DNA of 64,000 nucleotides from Holacanthus passer (GCA_025331565.1 JAFREQ010000179.1:227501-291500); one strand, 5' to 3'. Shown: positions 1 to 26,639, numbered from the stretch's first letter. Translations and numbers: made by a program. The notes: generated from the sequence alone by a model not told the origin.

Positions 1-937
1 GAAGGTCTGATGATTGACACCGAGCTTAAGTCACGAGGTGCAGAATTAAACAATATGGACGTAATTTAATAAGGATTTACTGTCGTTGTTCAAGCTGTTA
101 ACACCTACAGTCAAAAATAGAGCAAATTTAACACCAACATTTGTACTGAAATGTGCTTTTAAAGACCAAACACATTAGTCACTTAATTCCTCAGAACGAG
201 AAAACATCTCACACCAGGTCTTTCTATCATGAACAGGAGTCTCGGCCTCCGTCCTCAAAGGTTCTGGTTCTCTGTGAGATCGAACCTCCATAATTCAAAC
301 CGCCAACAAGTCAAGTAACGACAGCAACGGTTGTTTTAGGCTTTTTGTCATTTTGGCCACGATGTTCAGACTAATAAAGTTTTATTGATGTGGTAAAATG
401 ATTCTGGGCTTTGTGATTCATCTCTGAGCTCCTGCTGTAGTTTCGTATGCAGCGAATAACTCGAACAGACATTTCGGCCATTAAAGGGCAGCGCAGGAGC
501 TCGTTCTTACACCGTGTTACTCCGACGTTTCCACATCGGCGGTTCAGAAAATACGACAGTGGTTTTGTTGACAAGTTGCCCGGTCGTCTCTCCGCTCGTC
601 CTCCTGACCTGCTGGACTCTCCAGGAGACGTCGGCGCGTCTCAGGAGACAAAAACCAATGAAGCCAGAGGTCGTGAATAAATGTTCCTTAAGGAGAACAA
701 AAAAAAGCACTTCCTCCTCAATGAACTGCTTTTTGTCTGAACAATAGAAAAGAAAGAGAAGGACGTGACCTCTGAGTCTCCAACAGCTGATGAGACGTCC
801 CTGTCCAGAGACGTGAGAGGAGCAGAACCTCCGTCTCTGAAGAGGAGGAGGAGGAGGAGGAGGGCAGGTAAATGAGGAAGGTGAAGGTGGCTCAAACTAC
901 ATGAGACATTTGGGAGTTGACGCGCTGCAGAAACAGG

Positions 938-939
<2 letters not shown>
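1..939. other. Non-coding, presumed tnik intron 1
   Basis: No exon with credible splice sites and family similarity was seen. Because tnik exon 1 lies at 2147-2203 and is transcribed leftward, this stretch is inferred to be part of its first intron. The only obvious structure is a short GA-rich run of AGG triplets near 841-865. The open frames here are short and look like chance frames. Confidence 0.5.

Positions 940-978
<39 letters not shown>
940..978. repeat. (TG)n microsatellite
   Basis: An uninterrupted TG tract of about 39 bases in the presumed first intron of tnik. It is the first of four dinucleotide tracts within 530 bases. Confidence 0.95.
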
Positions 979-980
<2 letters not shown>

Positions 981-1124
981 TGCGACAGGCTTTACGTCAC
1001 GTTGAAATGTTTCCCCCTCTGCTCCGTCCTGGGTGACCTAATTTCTCGTCATCATGTCGCTGAGGGAGAAGCAAAGATTCTCGATCCTACAAGAACGTTT
1101 ATCCCTGATTCGTTCAGTCTGTCG

Positions 1125-1126
<2 letters not shown>

Positions 1127-1161
<35 letters not shown>
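1127..1161. repeat. (GT)n microsatellite
   Basis: An uninterrupted GT tract of about 35 bases inside the presumed tnik intron 1. Open frames of poly Cys-Val or Thr-His in this area are translation artefacts of the repeats. Confidence 0.95.
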
Positions 1162-1164
<3 letters not shown>

Positions 1165-1274
1165 CTGGGAGACATGTGGACCCACCCGCTCCTTCATGTC
1201 CAGACCTGATTGTTGCTCTGCAGGTACAACTGTGTTGCATAAGCAGCAAAGGTGGAGAACAGAGAGAGGAGGAG

Positions 1275-1280
1275 CACGCA

Positions 1281-1364
<84 letters not shown>
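1275..1364. repeat. Compound (CACG)n(CA)n microsatellite
   Basis: About six CACG tetranucleotide units run straight into a CA tract of more than 60 bases. The whole 90-base run alternates purine and pyrimidine without a break, which is the classical Z-DNA-forming pattern. It lies in the presumed tnik intron 1. Confidence 0.95.
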
Positions 1365-1367
<3 letters not shown>

Positions 1368-1425
1368 CCTTGAATCCAAATAAGAAATTGTAAGTTTATG
1401 ATTTCTCTGAACGTCTCCCTCTCCT

Positions 1426-1426
<1 letters not shown>

Positions 1427-1462
<36 letters not shown>
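1427..1462. repeat. (CA)n microsatellite
   Basis: A CA tract of about 36 bases, again in the presumed tnik intron 1, only 62 bases from the preceding compound repeat. Confidence 0.95.
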
Positions 1463-1463
<1 letters not shown>

Positions 1464-1624
1464 TCCTGCACTGTCTCCTTCTGCACAGCTCCCGTCCTCG
1501 CGGGCGCGCACGTGCACGCTCGCAGACCCACAAACAGCCACTGCGATGGATGCAAAAAGCTGCTGTCGCCACAACATCACGAAATGGCGGAACTCGCTCC
1601 TGGTGCGGTTTTTTTCATCGCTAT

Positions 1625-2125
1625 TATTCACGGTGTGCGCGCGTGCGTGCGTGCATCTGCAGCCTCTGCATCTGTGTGTGCACGTGCGTGTGTGTGTGTG
1701 TATGTGTGTGTGCTGTGAGTCTGTCAGTGAGCAGGCAGCTTAACATCTGGCCCACATAGTGCAGACAGAGAGGCCTCTATTATGCCGTCCGACGCACGCG
1801 CACGATGATGGGTGCACGCGCACAGCAGCAGCAGCAGCTCGGGGCCTCATTACGTCACGTTCCAATTGTTAAGTAAAACACATCAACAACAAACAACAAC
1901 AGGAGTGTCACACACTCACTCACACACACACTCACACACGACCTGATTTCCTCAATCACTGGCCGCCGTGCACGAGCACTACAGCCCACACACAGGATAT
2001 CATACGTGCACGCGCACGCACAGCAGCGGCAGCAGAAGCAGATGAAGGATGGGGGAGACAGGTGCTCAACAGCCTCACATGCACGCGCACAGTCCACAGC
2101 CACAGACAGCACAGGCGCGTGCACA
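1625..2125. other. CG-containing alternating purine-pyrimidine region just downstream of tnik exon 1
   Basis: Many short blocks of alternating purine and pyrimidine that include CpG steps (GCGCGCGTGCGTGC-like near 1636, CGCACGCGCACG near 1794, GTGCACGCGCACGCAC near 2006, GCACGCGCAC near 2081, GCGCGTGCAC near 2116). They sit between tnik exon 1 and the microsatellites at 0.9-1.5 kb. I see no exon here. A structural or promoter-proximal role is inference from composition only. Confidence 0.4.
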
Positions 2126-2146
2126 GGTGTGTCGGGAGACGTTTAC

Positions 2147-2203
2147 CCGTAGAGCAGACAGGTCGATCTCGTCCAGACTCCGCGCGGGGGAGTCGCTCGC
2201 CAT
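2147..2203 (-). CDS. tnik: TNIK (TRAF2 and NCK interacting kinase), first coding exon only
   Basis: Read on the minus strand from the ATG at 2203, this exon encodes 19 residues, MASDSPARSLDEIDLSALR, and ends at a consensus donor (CGG|GTAAAC). This is the N-terminus I recall for vertebrate TNIK, a germinal-centre-kinase family (Ste20/MAP4K-type) serine/threonine kinase that acts in Wnt/TCF and JNK signalling and on the actin cytoskeleton. In human TNIK the first coding exon ends at the same residue, just before the kinase domain. The kinase, coiled-coil and CNH regions are not in the window and must lie to the left. Pld1 follows on the same strand, as in human 3q26. The MAP4K4/MINK1 paralogues have different N-termini, but fish may carry two tnik copies, which one exon cannot separate. 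Confidence 0.88.
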
Positions 2204-2534
2204 GGTTCTGTCGGTGTGTCCGGGACTCAAGATGGAAGCTTCCTCAAAGACCATCGACACACACACACACTCCTCTACAACACACACGAGCTCTCCAGCA
2301 GGGCGGCGGTGTGCGCGCGCAGCTCCAGGTGCTACATGCTGCCGCGGGTCCGGGGCTACATGCCTCCACCTGCAGAGCGGACCGGAGACCGGAGAGGACC
2401 GAGACCGAGGGAGGAGAGACACCGGCAGCAAGAGAGAGCAGCACCGACACACCGAGCCACCGAGCGAGTCTGTGAGGCGGAGCAGGGAGGAGCCTGAGAG
2501 GAGGCTGAGCTCCAGACAGAGCCGCCCCCAGAGC
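2204..2534 (-). promoter_or_regulatory. tnik: Probable tnik 5' untranslated region and promoter area
   Basis: The sequence just upstream of the tnik start codon is locally rich in G, C and CpG around 2285-2430, unlike the AT-richer flanks. It also contains short CA runs near 2256-2290. No TATA box is evident at a clear position. The assignment as 5'UTR or promoter rests on its position and composition; the transcription start cannot be placed by eye. Confidence 0.45.
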
Positions 2535-2562
2535 CACACACACACACACACACACACACACA
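2535..2562. repeat. (CA)n microsatellite
   Basis: A CA tract of about 28 bases in the probable tnik upstream region, at the end of the GC-rich segment. Confidence 0.9.
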
Positions 2563-2609
2563 GCTGTCTGCTCCTGTACGGCAGCTCATTAAGACCAAAC
2601 CTGAGTGGT

Positions 2610-2730
2610 GATCGATCAGGATCGATCGGGATCAATGAGGATCGATCAGGATCAATGAGGATCGATCAGGATCGATCGGGATCAATGAGGATCGATCAGG
2701 ATCGATCAGGATCAATGAGGATCGATCAGG
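2610..2730. repeat. 10-bp minisatellite, about 12 units
   Basis: Tandem decamers of three types (GATCGATCAG, GATCGATCGG, GATCAATGAG) fill 2610-2730 without a break. The types recur in an ordered pattern, giving a loose 30-bp higher-order period. GATCGATC blocks are also palindromic. The array lies about 400 bases upstream of the tnik start codon. Confidence 0.95.
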
Positions 2731-3365
2731 GTCCTGAGCTGCAGGTCAGAGTCACAGATGTTGAACCTTCAGGTAACATCAGTGGCTCCTGCTCAGTCTG
2801 TGTCTCTCAGGTGTTGCAGTCAGATTTTTCTCTGTCAGAAACACAGACGAGGTTGTTTGATAGAAAAAGATTCCTCAATCCTCAAAGACTCTTTTAACCA
2901 TCTGGATGAAAAAATCTTCCATCTGCTGCAGGATAACAAATAAAAAACTGTGTCTCAGGTTGCTTCTGATCATGACTTCAGTTTTTCCTCACAAGCAAAA
3001 TGTTCATGTGTTATTTTGCATGAAGGTATAACATTTTGGAAGGTCACAGCAAAATGCACAGACCAGCAGCTCTTGACTCACCTGCAGGACACACCTGGGA
3101 TCTGATCTCCTGACACACCTGCTCAGCTCAGGACGGATCACAACTACCTCCAGCTACACACTACACATATATGAAAATAATCAGGACACTTAAGACGACC
3201 TGAGAACTGGAGGAGGGAAACTCCACAAACTAAACAGACGAATGATTAATGAAACACAGGTGATACAGACAACAGGTGGGAAGTAAACACACACCTGAAC
3301 AAAGAGCAGGAATTGTGGGATTCGGATTGAACCAAAAGATGAAAGTGACGTGAGAGAACTGCAGA
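2731..3365. other. Intergenic, nothing recognised
   Basis: Between the minisatellite and the MITE I see no exon, RNA gene or clear repeat. It lies between the 5' end of tnik and the 3' end of pld1. Confidence 0.5.
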
Positions 3366-3686
3366 TATATACTGCATGGCCAAAAGTATGTGGACACAAA
3401 CACGTGACGTTTAGACATGTGATTCTGACACCGAGTTCATCAACCTGCAGCTCGAACGGCCTCCTCTCGTCTGGGTCCAGTCTTTCCTCCAGAGGTTGAA
3501 CCTGCTGCAGGGATTTGTAGGGTGGAGGTCAGGGTGGAGGTCAGGATCTTATGGAGCTGCTTTGTGCACATTGTGATGTTGAAACAGGAAAGAGACAAAC
3601 ACAAAACTGTACAAACACCAGTGTATAAAACAAAGATGCACACTACAGGATATGGACTGGGGTGTCCGTATACTTTTGGCAATGTA
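3366..3686. mobile_element. Non-autonomous DNA transposon (MITE), about 320 bp
   Basis: The ends are imperfect inverted repeats: TGGCCAAAAGTATGTGGACA at the left (near 3377-3396) and, in inverse orientation at the right (3661-3683), GTGTCCGTATACTTTTGGCA. Both ends are flanked by TA-containing sequence. This 'CCAAAAGTATGTGGACAC' terminus is, from general knowledge, a very common fish MITE end of Tc1/mariner-like type. No transposase frame is present, so it would depend on an enzyme made elsewhere. Family assignment is tentative. Confidence 0.75.
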
Positions 3687-6600
3687 AGATTCAGATTGTG
3701 TTTTTATGGCGCCATCCAGTGGCACAAGTGAGAACTGCAGGTGGGAGGAATTTGGGACAGCAGAGGTTTCCTGAGGACAAAGCTGTTTTTATTTTCATCA
3801 GTGACATGTTTTTTTTTTCAGTGTCAGCCGGACAGAACCTGTGATGTGAGTCAAGAGAGAGAGATATTCACTGATCATAGAACATGAAGAGCTCGACATG
3901 CTGGAGGTGAATTACTGAAGAATTTACTTGCTTTGTCTAAAAGTGGTCACATTTAAATATAGTGAGGCTAAAACACTGAACAGCCTGGAGTTGAGCTTTG
4001 GATTGAAATTCTAAAAGACAAAGTGCTGATATCACTTCAGTTTCAGTTTGTCAGTTCACAAACTTTATCACATTCATTATCATTTCTATCACTGTGACGG
4101 CTGCTGTAACACAAAGACTTTACGTTTTGTGCTACAATACTCGATATTTTACACCTGCATGAAGCCAAAGAGTTTCAGGAGACATGACACCGTTTGAGCA
4201 AAAAACTGAAGGTGAAGTCACGAAGCCTCTTGAAGACCAGATCCTTTTTAATGACTTATTAATACATAACTTATTTATTCCATCATTTCACAAAAAGTGA
4301 CGTGACGAGGAAGTGCAGATTGTTTCAGGCGTCGCCACAAGAAAACAACAGTCTGTGCAAATAGTGCATTTTCAGAGAGACACAGTGATTAAAGCCAGAC
4401 AGAGAACAGCTCAGGTCAGTGTTTCTCCACCTCTGCAGCGCAGGGTTGAAAACGAGGCGACCACTGAAGGTCTGAGGGCCCATTTACGCACGGTGCAATA
4501 ACTATATCCACATTTTTAATTTAAACTGTCCTGGATGCCATTTTTATTTCCAACCAAATCGACATCTTTGCTGATGAATTCAGTGTCTTTACACTTTCTG
4601 TTTTCGATGTAAACAGGCTGGTGTTGCACAGAAAGTTAAAAGGTTTCGTTCGCCTTCCATTCATTCACTCAGCAAACTTTTGGGGGAAGCTGCAAATATT
4701 CACCATATTTCTGAATCTGAATTCATCGCAAAGATGAAAAACATGCACTGGAGCAGGAGGTAGAAACACAGGGAGGTAGAGAGGAAGATTAGAAAGAAGA
4801 GCACATTTAAGGTCCCGTGTTCCAGAAATATCACGAGTAGAGAAGCTTCAGGTGCAGCGGTCAGACTCGCAGCTCGGAGACAGTTCAGCATCAGTAACGT
4901 CCACTCAGCTTCCAGGGTTCATGCTTTTCTCTGTAACGTTTTATGGCAACGAGCTGCTGTCATGCTGTTTCGCCTCCTGTTTTTTGGGGGAAAATTTATC
5001 GCACAAAACAGTTTCATGCAGTTCAGTTACAGACCAACGAGGAAGACACCGAGGAATATTAATGCTGCGTTCCAGAAATATCAGAAAATCAGAAATCCAG
5101 AGACAAACTTTTTTTGTGTTTTCAATTTGTTCCGCTGCATCCGAATAATCAACGGCACTTTAAATGTACAGAAACATCTGGGAGCTGAAGGTGAAATAAA
5201 TTTGCACCTGCAGCCGATAAAACTTTACCTAACAAAGCAGCTGTTGCTTAAGAATTTCCACCTTCTGACATTGAATGAAATGCAGCATTATAAAAAACTC
5301 TCATGCATGAATTTGAGGGTTACGTAGTTTAAGAAAACAATAGCGCTTTATTTTAATCCAAAACTTCCCGGCAGTTTCCTGGAGAGGGTCATTACTTGCA
5401 CATATGTTCTATTATTCATCCTGAACGTAGTGTTTTAGACGGGAAACAGCTGAACATGCAGACGTGAAATTTGTTGAATTGAACTATTACATGGAGAATA
5501 AAATGTTAATAATTCATCAGTGACAAATTAAAATGCACTTATGTGTAAATGGAAAAGTTCATTTGAAGTTACATACTGTTATTATCACTAAGTTAAGTTT
5601 CTTTCCAGAAAACTTCCAGGAAATGATCAACAGCGCGACCAGAGGAACTCCAGAGGTCAGGTCACTTAAGGCTGAACGCAGACTCCACAGCACGAGGAAT
5701 GTAAATGAATGAACAGTCTGTCACCTTTGGCACTTGTGATTTCCTCTTTGACATTTTAAATACACACATATTAATATTAAAAGCAGGAGTTCAGAGACAT
5801 GAGACAAGTTTAAGAAAACGGCTGGAGACGTCTCACAGCTCCACCCGGCTCTTCATCACGTCCTCTGGCCTGCTGTCTTCATCAAAGTGTCTTTTAGTGT
5901 CTTTTCCACACAGAGCAGTCAGAGCTGCGTTCGCTGGCCCAGCCGTTGCATAGTGTTATTATCGACTGAAGGAGCAAGCGGTTTAAAAAAGGAGATTATA
6001 GAGTAATGGCTTGGTGGTGGTGGTGGTGAGGAGGAGGAGGAGGAGGAGGAGGCGCGTCAGGCCTCACAGTTGATCACTTATATATTTCATTATTCTCTTG
6101 CTGTTGTAAACATGAGGCACTGTAGAGTTCAACGCTGCGTCTGCTGGTCGACTTCGCTCCATGTTTGCATGTACGTGTGTGTGTGTAACGTATGTGCACA
6201 TATCAGTGCGGAGGGTCTCCGTGTTTTTCCAGTAATGCTGTGTCTGCATGTGTAAAGTCATTCACGTGCACTCGGCGGCACTGCCGGCACAGAGGCTCTG
6301 TTCGCGGCCACAGCTGACGCCATTTTGGAAGTCATTCTGGCTGCTGATGCTAATAATTCAGGCGGTAAACAGAACATTTTAATCTCTGGGTTCAGTGTCA
6401 CTGGCTGCAGATAAATCCCATCTTCTCTAGCAGCTGTGACCCAAAACATTAACTTAGAGAAAAATGATGGTTTATTACACTTTGGGTTTTATTTTTAAAT
6501 CTGCAGCTACTGCTCCTATTTGGACTGAAATGGGGAAAGTAGGTCCAGCAGGTCAGAAACAAAACCAGATCATCAAAGTAAGTGCAGCTGATATGTTGGG

Positions 6601-7027
6601 AATAACCCCTCACTGCACGAGTAAGTCACAGCTAAAGCACAAAGTCTGTGATGGATGTTTGGGGTGAAAATCTGGAGGTTTGTTTCCAACCTGTCTGATC
6701 GTCTTCCTGCTCATGTTTGTCGCGCAGCTGAACATATTTAGCTCAGTACAATGTTATCATGTCCCAAAGAACCAGCAGTGGAGCTCTGTGGAGCATTTTC
6801 ATATTACAACTGAAATAAAAGCCTCTATGGAGGTCAGACGTTTGCATATTACGACAACACGCTTTCATTGCTCCTGCCTGCTCCAAAGAATATTTCAAGC
6901 TCTTTCAAACTATCATTTAAATCCTTTAGAGTTTCTGGTTTTTACTGCAGAGCAGCATGATGATGTTGTGGTTGTGTCAGGAACTGATGAGGTCAGACAG
7001 ACTTTGAGTTCAAGACACCCTACTTCT
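3687..7027. other. Intergenic spacer tnik-pld1
   Basis: AT-rich sequence with no credible exon. Simple-sequence features include runs of GGT then GAG triplets at about 6012-6052. TTTATT motifs near 6470 and 6488 (AATAAA on the minus strand) could serve as distal poly(A) signals for pld1, but this is not testable here. Several open frames of 60-120 codons show no family resemblance and no splice context. Confidence 0.5.
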
Positions 7028-7031
7028 AATA

Positions 7032-7067
<36 letters not shown>
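7028..7067. repeat. (ATT)n microsatellite
   Basis: About 13 ATT trinucleotides, roughly 170 bases past the pld1 stop codon and so probably inside its 3' untranslated region on the minus strand. Confidence 0.9.
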
Positions 7068-7238
7068 TTCTGGCCCAAAAATAATAATTTAAAGGCAGTA
7101 AATTAAAAAAAAAACACTTAAACAGTAGCAGATTATTTTCGAGCCATGATGTTAAAAGGCTGTGCAGCTCTTTCCTCCAAAATAGCACCAGACTGGGCTT
7201 CATCCACCTGTCGGCCAGCACAGGTGAGTCCCTCTGTC

Positions 7239-22238
<15,000 letters not shown>

Positions 22239-22270
22239 GGCTAACACTCAGTCTGGAGCCCGGGGCTCAC
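22239..22270 (-). other. pld1: pld1 5' untranslated segment and 3' splice site of an upstream intron
   Basis: Directly upstream of the pld1 start codon on the minus strand is a pyrimidine-rich run ending in CAG (GTGTCTCCAG|GTGAGCC, junction at 22271/22270). This looks like an acceptor, so the first coding exon probably begins at 22270 and at least one non-coding exon lies further upstream (higher coordinates). The same bases also resemble a donor (CAG|GTGAGC), so the reading is not certain. Confidence 0.5.
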
Positions 22271-22271
22271 C

Positions 22272-25150
22272 TGGAGACACGGGTAAGGAGGGGAAGGCAG
22301 CGTTAAACCACAAATAAGGGTCAAACTTGAATAACATCGTTTCATTCTCCGGTGCTGATCCAGGCCTGAGGGGTGGCACAGAACAACCAAGTCCACTCTG
22401 ATCTACTTACGGCTTCGACAACCTTTTACTCAGAAACTAAACTGAGGTCTGGAGACGAGATGTGTGGGAAGCAGAACTCTACATTTACAGTTACAAATAC
22501 AATAATCATAAAGGAAAACGTGAAGTAATTTCCCAACAAAACCGTTATTATAGTCTATAAATTGGTGGCTGGAAGGAAACAATATGAGAAGGTGCTGAAT
22601 CCAACCTGAAGCAGGTTTCACCGCTGAGTGAATGTGTGACTGTTAACTGCTTTGAGGAAGTTGAGCGTTTCATTTGTTCATTAACCACAACCAGATGACC
22701 AACATTTAAGAAAACCTGTTCAGCATGGAAACACAATTTTCTGCCAGAGCAAGATGACTGGAACGTTCCTGTCATGAAAATGTAATGTGACAGAGAAACA
22801 CTTTCACTCCTTTGAATCTCTTCTTCTGTCCTTCAGCTCTCCATCCGTCTCTTCCTGTGTTTCCTCGCAGCCTCAGATCACATCAGACGAGACATTAATC
22901 CAAACAACAGGATTAGCAGCACAGGAAGTGGAGGCCTTTTCAACCACATTCCTCAATGAAAGTGTGTGTGGAGAGGGAAGAGGGAGCAGGTCAGCCGGCG
23001 TTGGTGTGTGAATGAAGAGGATTGACTGGAGGGATTTTCACATAAACTGACCCAGAAACACAAACGTGACAAACGCTGTGTGTGGGTGAAACAGAGCGAC
23101 ACACACCTGTCACTGATGAGACACTTGTCAGCCAATCAGAAACAAGCAGCTACAGGTGTGTGAAAGTTTCATCCACCTGCTGGTTTTGTGGCAGATTTCA
23201 CATTTGGATTTAAAACTTTAAAATTAAAAAATGATCCAAGTGAATATCTGTAGACATTTATTCAAAAATCTGTGCAAAACGTTGACCTACTATAAATCAA
23301 GGTGTCACTTCATCGTTGTTCAAAATGAGCAGAAACAAGATGAGATGAGCAGAAGTTTGTCCTCCTCTCCCTCCTCTTCTTCTAAGAAAGCTCTGCGGGA
23401 GTTGAACTGTGGTTTGACTGTGGTCTGTGTGCTTTCACTTCCTCGACACCAGCAACCACAGCGAGCGAGGGAGACTGTCCCATATCCAGGAAATCAACAG
23501 CCACGAGTCACAGTCACAGTGTCCCTGAGCGAGACGCTGAGCCCCGAGCTGCTCTTTAAAAAGTCTGCTGAAGAACTGAAACGAAGAGAGGTCTGACCCC
23601 TGACCCCTGACCCCCAGGCTGGGATCCACTGCTCCACTATGACCCCCATCATTTCACATGTGTTTGACACCACCAGACTTATAACTGATGATGAAAATAC
23701 ATGTACAGGAAATTACACTGGCCTTACGCTTTAGCACACCTCACGGATATAAAATGTTTCTCAGTGCAAACTAAAGCAAATAAGATGCAAATTTACTGAA
23801 CTTTATTGAACCACCATGACGCCACAAACACACACACACAGAACCGTGTGTCTCTGTGCTTTTGTGCCACTCACGTATCACAGACGTATTAAAGAATAAC
23901 AGGGAGGGAAGAGTCGGTCAAAGTGAAGACACCAGGCGCTGAGCGGAAAACTGAGGTTGTACAGATTAAAACAAAGCAGCTGGAGGTCGGTGGAGTTTCA
24001 CACAGTCTCTGCAGAAAGCAGCTCGGCTTCAGTCTCACTCACTGTAACATGCTCATATAATCTTCTGTCTAATAATAATGTTATCAGCACTAAAATCACA
24101 CAGAAACACAAACCTGATCCTTTGCTTCACAGCCACTCAAAGTGGTTCAGGTAAAGCTGCGTGAAACGTTGTCCACCCAAAACCATCCATTCAGACTGAC
24201 AACATGGGCAGAGCGATGCCACCAACAGTCTCTATAGATAAGATCTCTGATGTCAGGTAAAACATCGTGTTGTGCTCATTTTAAAAAGCACATCTTACTA
24301 AATCTTTAGGATCTGACACTGGGACATATTTCATTGTTGGAATTTAACTTATCTAATAAAAAATGAGAACAAGGTGTCCTGTGGATCAGGATATTGGTTC
24401 CTGACAGTTTTGACTGTGACATACATGAATTATATTGGAAAGATGATGGACAATAAAATTGGAATATTGCTCAGCTGTTATAAAACACTAAACTCAGTTG
24501 TTGCTGTCTGGTTTGCATTTGTTGCCTTCAGGGTTTTTCTGTTGCTGACGAGTTGGTCCATCAAAAGCTCAACAGTTTTCCTTCAGCAACGTGTGTTTGC
24601 CTGAAGGCCAACAAACATGGTGACTGTATTTCCTTCCACATAAAACACTCGGAAACTTTTTCAATGTTTGAAACCTGCATTGTTTGCATCCATGTCTTCT
24701 TCTTCATCACCGGCTCTTTCTAGAATATAACATAATGTGAAAGCATGAGCAGAACATACTTGTGCATTTGTCCTTCTGTTTGTGCATGAAACAAACAAAA
24801 CAAGAGCCGGCTTCATTACAACATTTCTCTAAAGTCACAAGGTGCCTTAAAGCTGAAGAATTCATTTGTTTCATTGAGCTTTCAAGATAAATCATTTCTA
24901 TTTAAGGACATTTTCTGAGGACGTGACTAAATCTACGTGGTTCGAATCACAAGAGGAAAAAGAGTTTGAAGGTTCATTATTGACCTCGGAAATATCAAAA
25001 ACATTTTAACATGATTAATGCAGCCGTTGGTTGGTTTGTACGTGTCTGTGCATGAAGGCTGAGCCACTGAGCACTCACATTAATTGGGTACAGTGTGGAG
25101 CGTCACCCCCCCACCGCATCACTCGCCAGCCAGGTGGCAGGTTGTTGAGC

Positions 25151-25153
<3 letters not shown>
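22272..25153. other. Upstream region or 5' intron of pld1, nothing coding recognised
   Basis: No exon with family resemblance was found. A 7-bp tandem (TGACCCC, three copies) lies at about 23594-23614. The segment 23340-23600 is somewhat GC-richer than its surroundings, but its 121-codon frame shows no recognisable domain. Confidence 0.5.

Positions 25154-25239
<86 letters not shown>
25154..25239. repeat. (CA)n microsatellite, 86 bp, uninterrupted
   Basis: The longest pure dinucleotide tract in the window (about 43 CA units). It is preceded by ordinary sequence and lies in the gene-poor region upstream of pld1. Confidence 0.97.
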
Positions 25240-25240
<1 letters not shown>

Positions 25241-26201
25241 CCATGCAATCAGGCTGTTTCACACAAACAAAAACCCATTTCTTCCTCTTTAACTAGTGTA
25301 ACTTCTCACTTTCTCTCTCACACACACTCAAGTATTTCAAACCTTAGAAATATTCTCTCATTTTTCTGTAAGTCCAGACTGTGATTAATTTAGTTGCTTA
25401 CCAGATAAAAATAGCACATATTTGGTGCTTCCTGCGTCTTAAATGAGATCAGATAACTGTATCAGTGCCCACAGGGAAAAGCTTGTCCATGACAGTGACG
25501 AACAACAAAAGAGACACGAGTCAGAGACGAACAGTGGCAGCAGAGACGATGTGAAAGAGCGACACAGCCCAGACTCAACTTATCCTGCGAGTCCCATCAC
25601 GGTCATTTCGTTTCTATTAACCATTAATTCTATAACATGTTTAAAAATGTGAAAAATTCTCATCACAACATCTTGAAATTGCTTCTTCTGTCAGACTGAA
25701 AGTCCAAAATTTACCATCATAAAAGCAGCAAACTCTGGAACCAGCAAATGTTTGATAATTGTGCTTGAAAAAAATGACGAAAACGATTAATATTGTAATA
25801 AAGAGTATTGAAAAAGTTGCAGATTCATTTTCTTCTATCCACTAATCAATTTATTGGCTCGTTGCTGCGGCTCTGTGCTGTACTCTGTGGTGAGGTAAAT
25901 AGGTTTCGTGAACGTCTCAAAGACAAACACATGTTTGCAGCTCGGGGGCCACCGAGCCTCTGGACGTGTAAACAGCTGATCAGGTAATAAAGAAAAGGCC
26001 AAACCGACGTGACGAACCAAAACACGAGATCAATAAAATAAGTAACAGATTCACAACAAAACCTTAAAAGTTTGTCTCAAATGTCAATATTGTCAATTTT
26101 GAACTCAAACACATCAAAGATGCATCACAGGTCTGATTCTAAGAACACTGATATGATGCTTGATTGATAATTGAAATAAGAGTTCACACAGTAACAATTG
26201 G

Positions 26202-26204
<3 letters not shown>
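25240..26204. other. Non-coding, nothing recognised
   Basis: AT-rich sequence with no supported feature between two large CA tracts. Confidence 0.5.

Positions 26205-26262
<58 letters not shown>
26205..26262. repeat. (CA)n microsatellite
   Basis: A pure CA tract of about 58 bases. Confidence 0.95.
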
Positions 26263-26264
<2 letters not shown>

Positions 26265-26357
26265 TCCAGGCTGGAAACTGGAAACCACCAACAGGCTGGA
26301 GAACACAGTTTTATACAACAGCAGGAGCATGAATTTCCTTTTCTTGTACACACACTC

Positions 26358-26362
<5 letters not shown>

Positions 26363-26412
<50 letters not shown>
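26363..26412. repeat. (CA)n microsatellite
   Basis: A pure CA tract of about 50 bases, 100 bases from the preceding one. A third, interrupted CA cluster lies at 26570-26626. Confidence 0.95.
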
Positions 26413-26414
<2 letters not shown>

Positions 26415-26639
26415 CAGAAAGCAGCTCCACAGTGATGGCATCCACTGACCTGAGCCCGCAGAGGCCGAGGGAAGCCCATCATCATCATCATGTCTTCACT
26501 TCCCTAAACTGTCTGTCTGCCAGGAAACAAACAAAACAAGAAGCCACTGCTCTGTTCTCTCTCTCCAACACACACACACTCACACACACTCACACACATC
26601 CACACACACACACACACACACACATTCACGGAGCCCTGA

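Noticed and set aside
942..1631. Long overlapping open frames made of Cys-Val or Thr-His repeats
   Set aside because: They are translations of CA/GT microsatellites, and the same effect recurs at every large tract in the window.
2049..2897. A 282-codon open frame on the plus strand over the tnik start region
   Set aside because: It is antisense to the tnik exon and includes CA and GATC repeats; no family resemblance.
4962..5327. A 121-codon open frame
   Set aside because: AT-rich, no domain, no splice sites of quality and no neighbouring exons.
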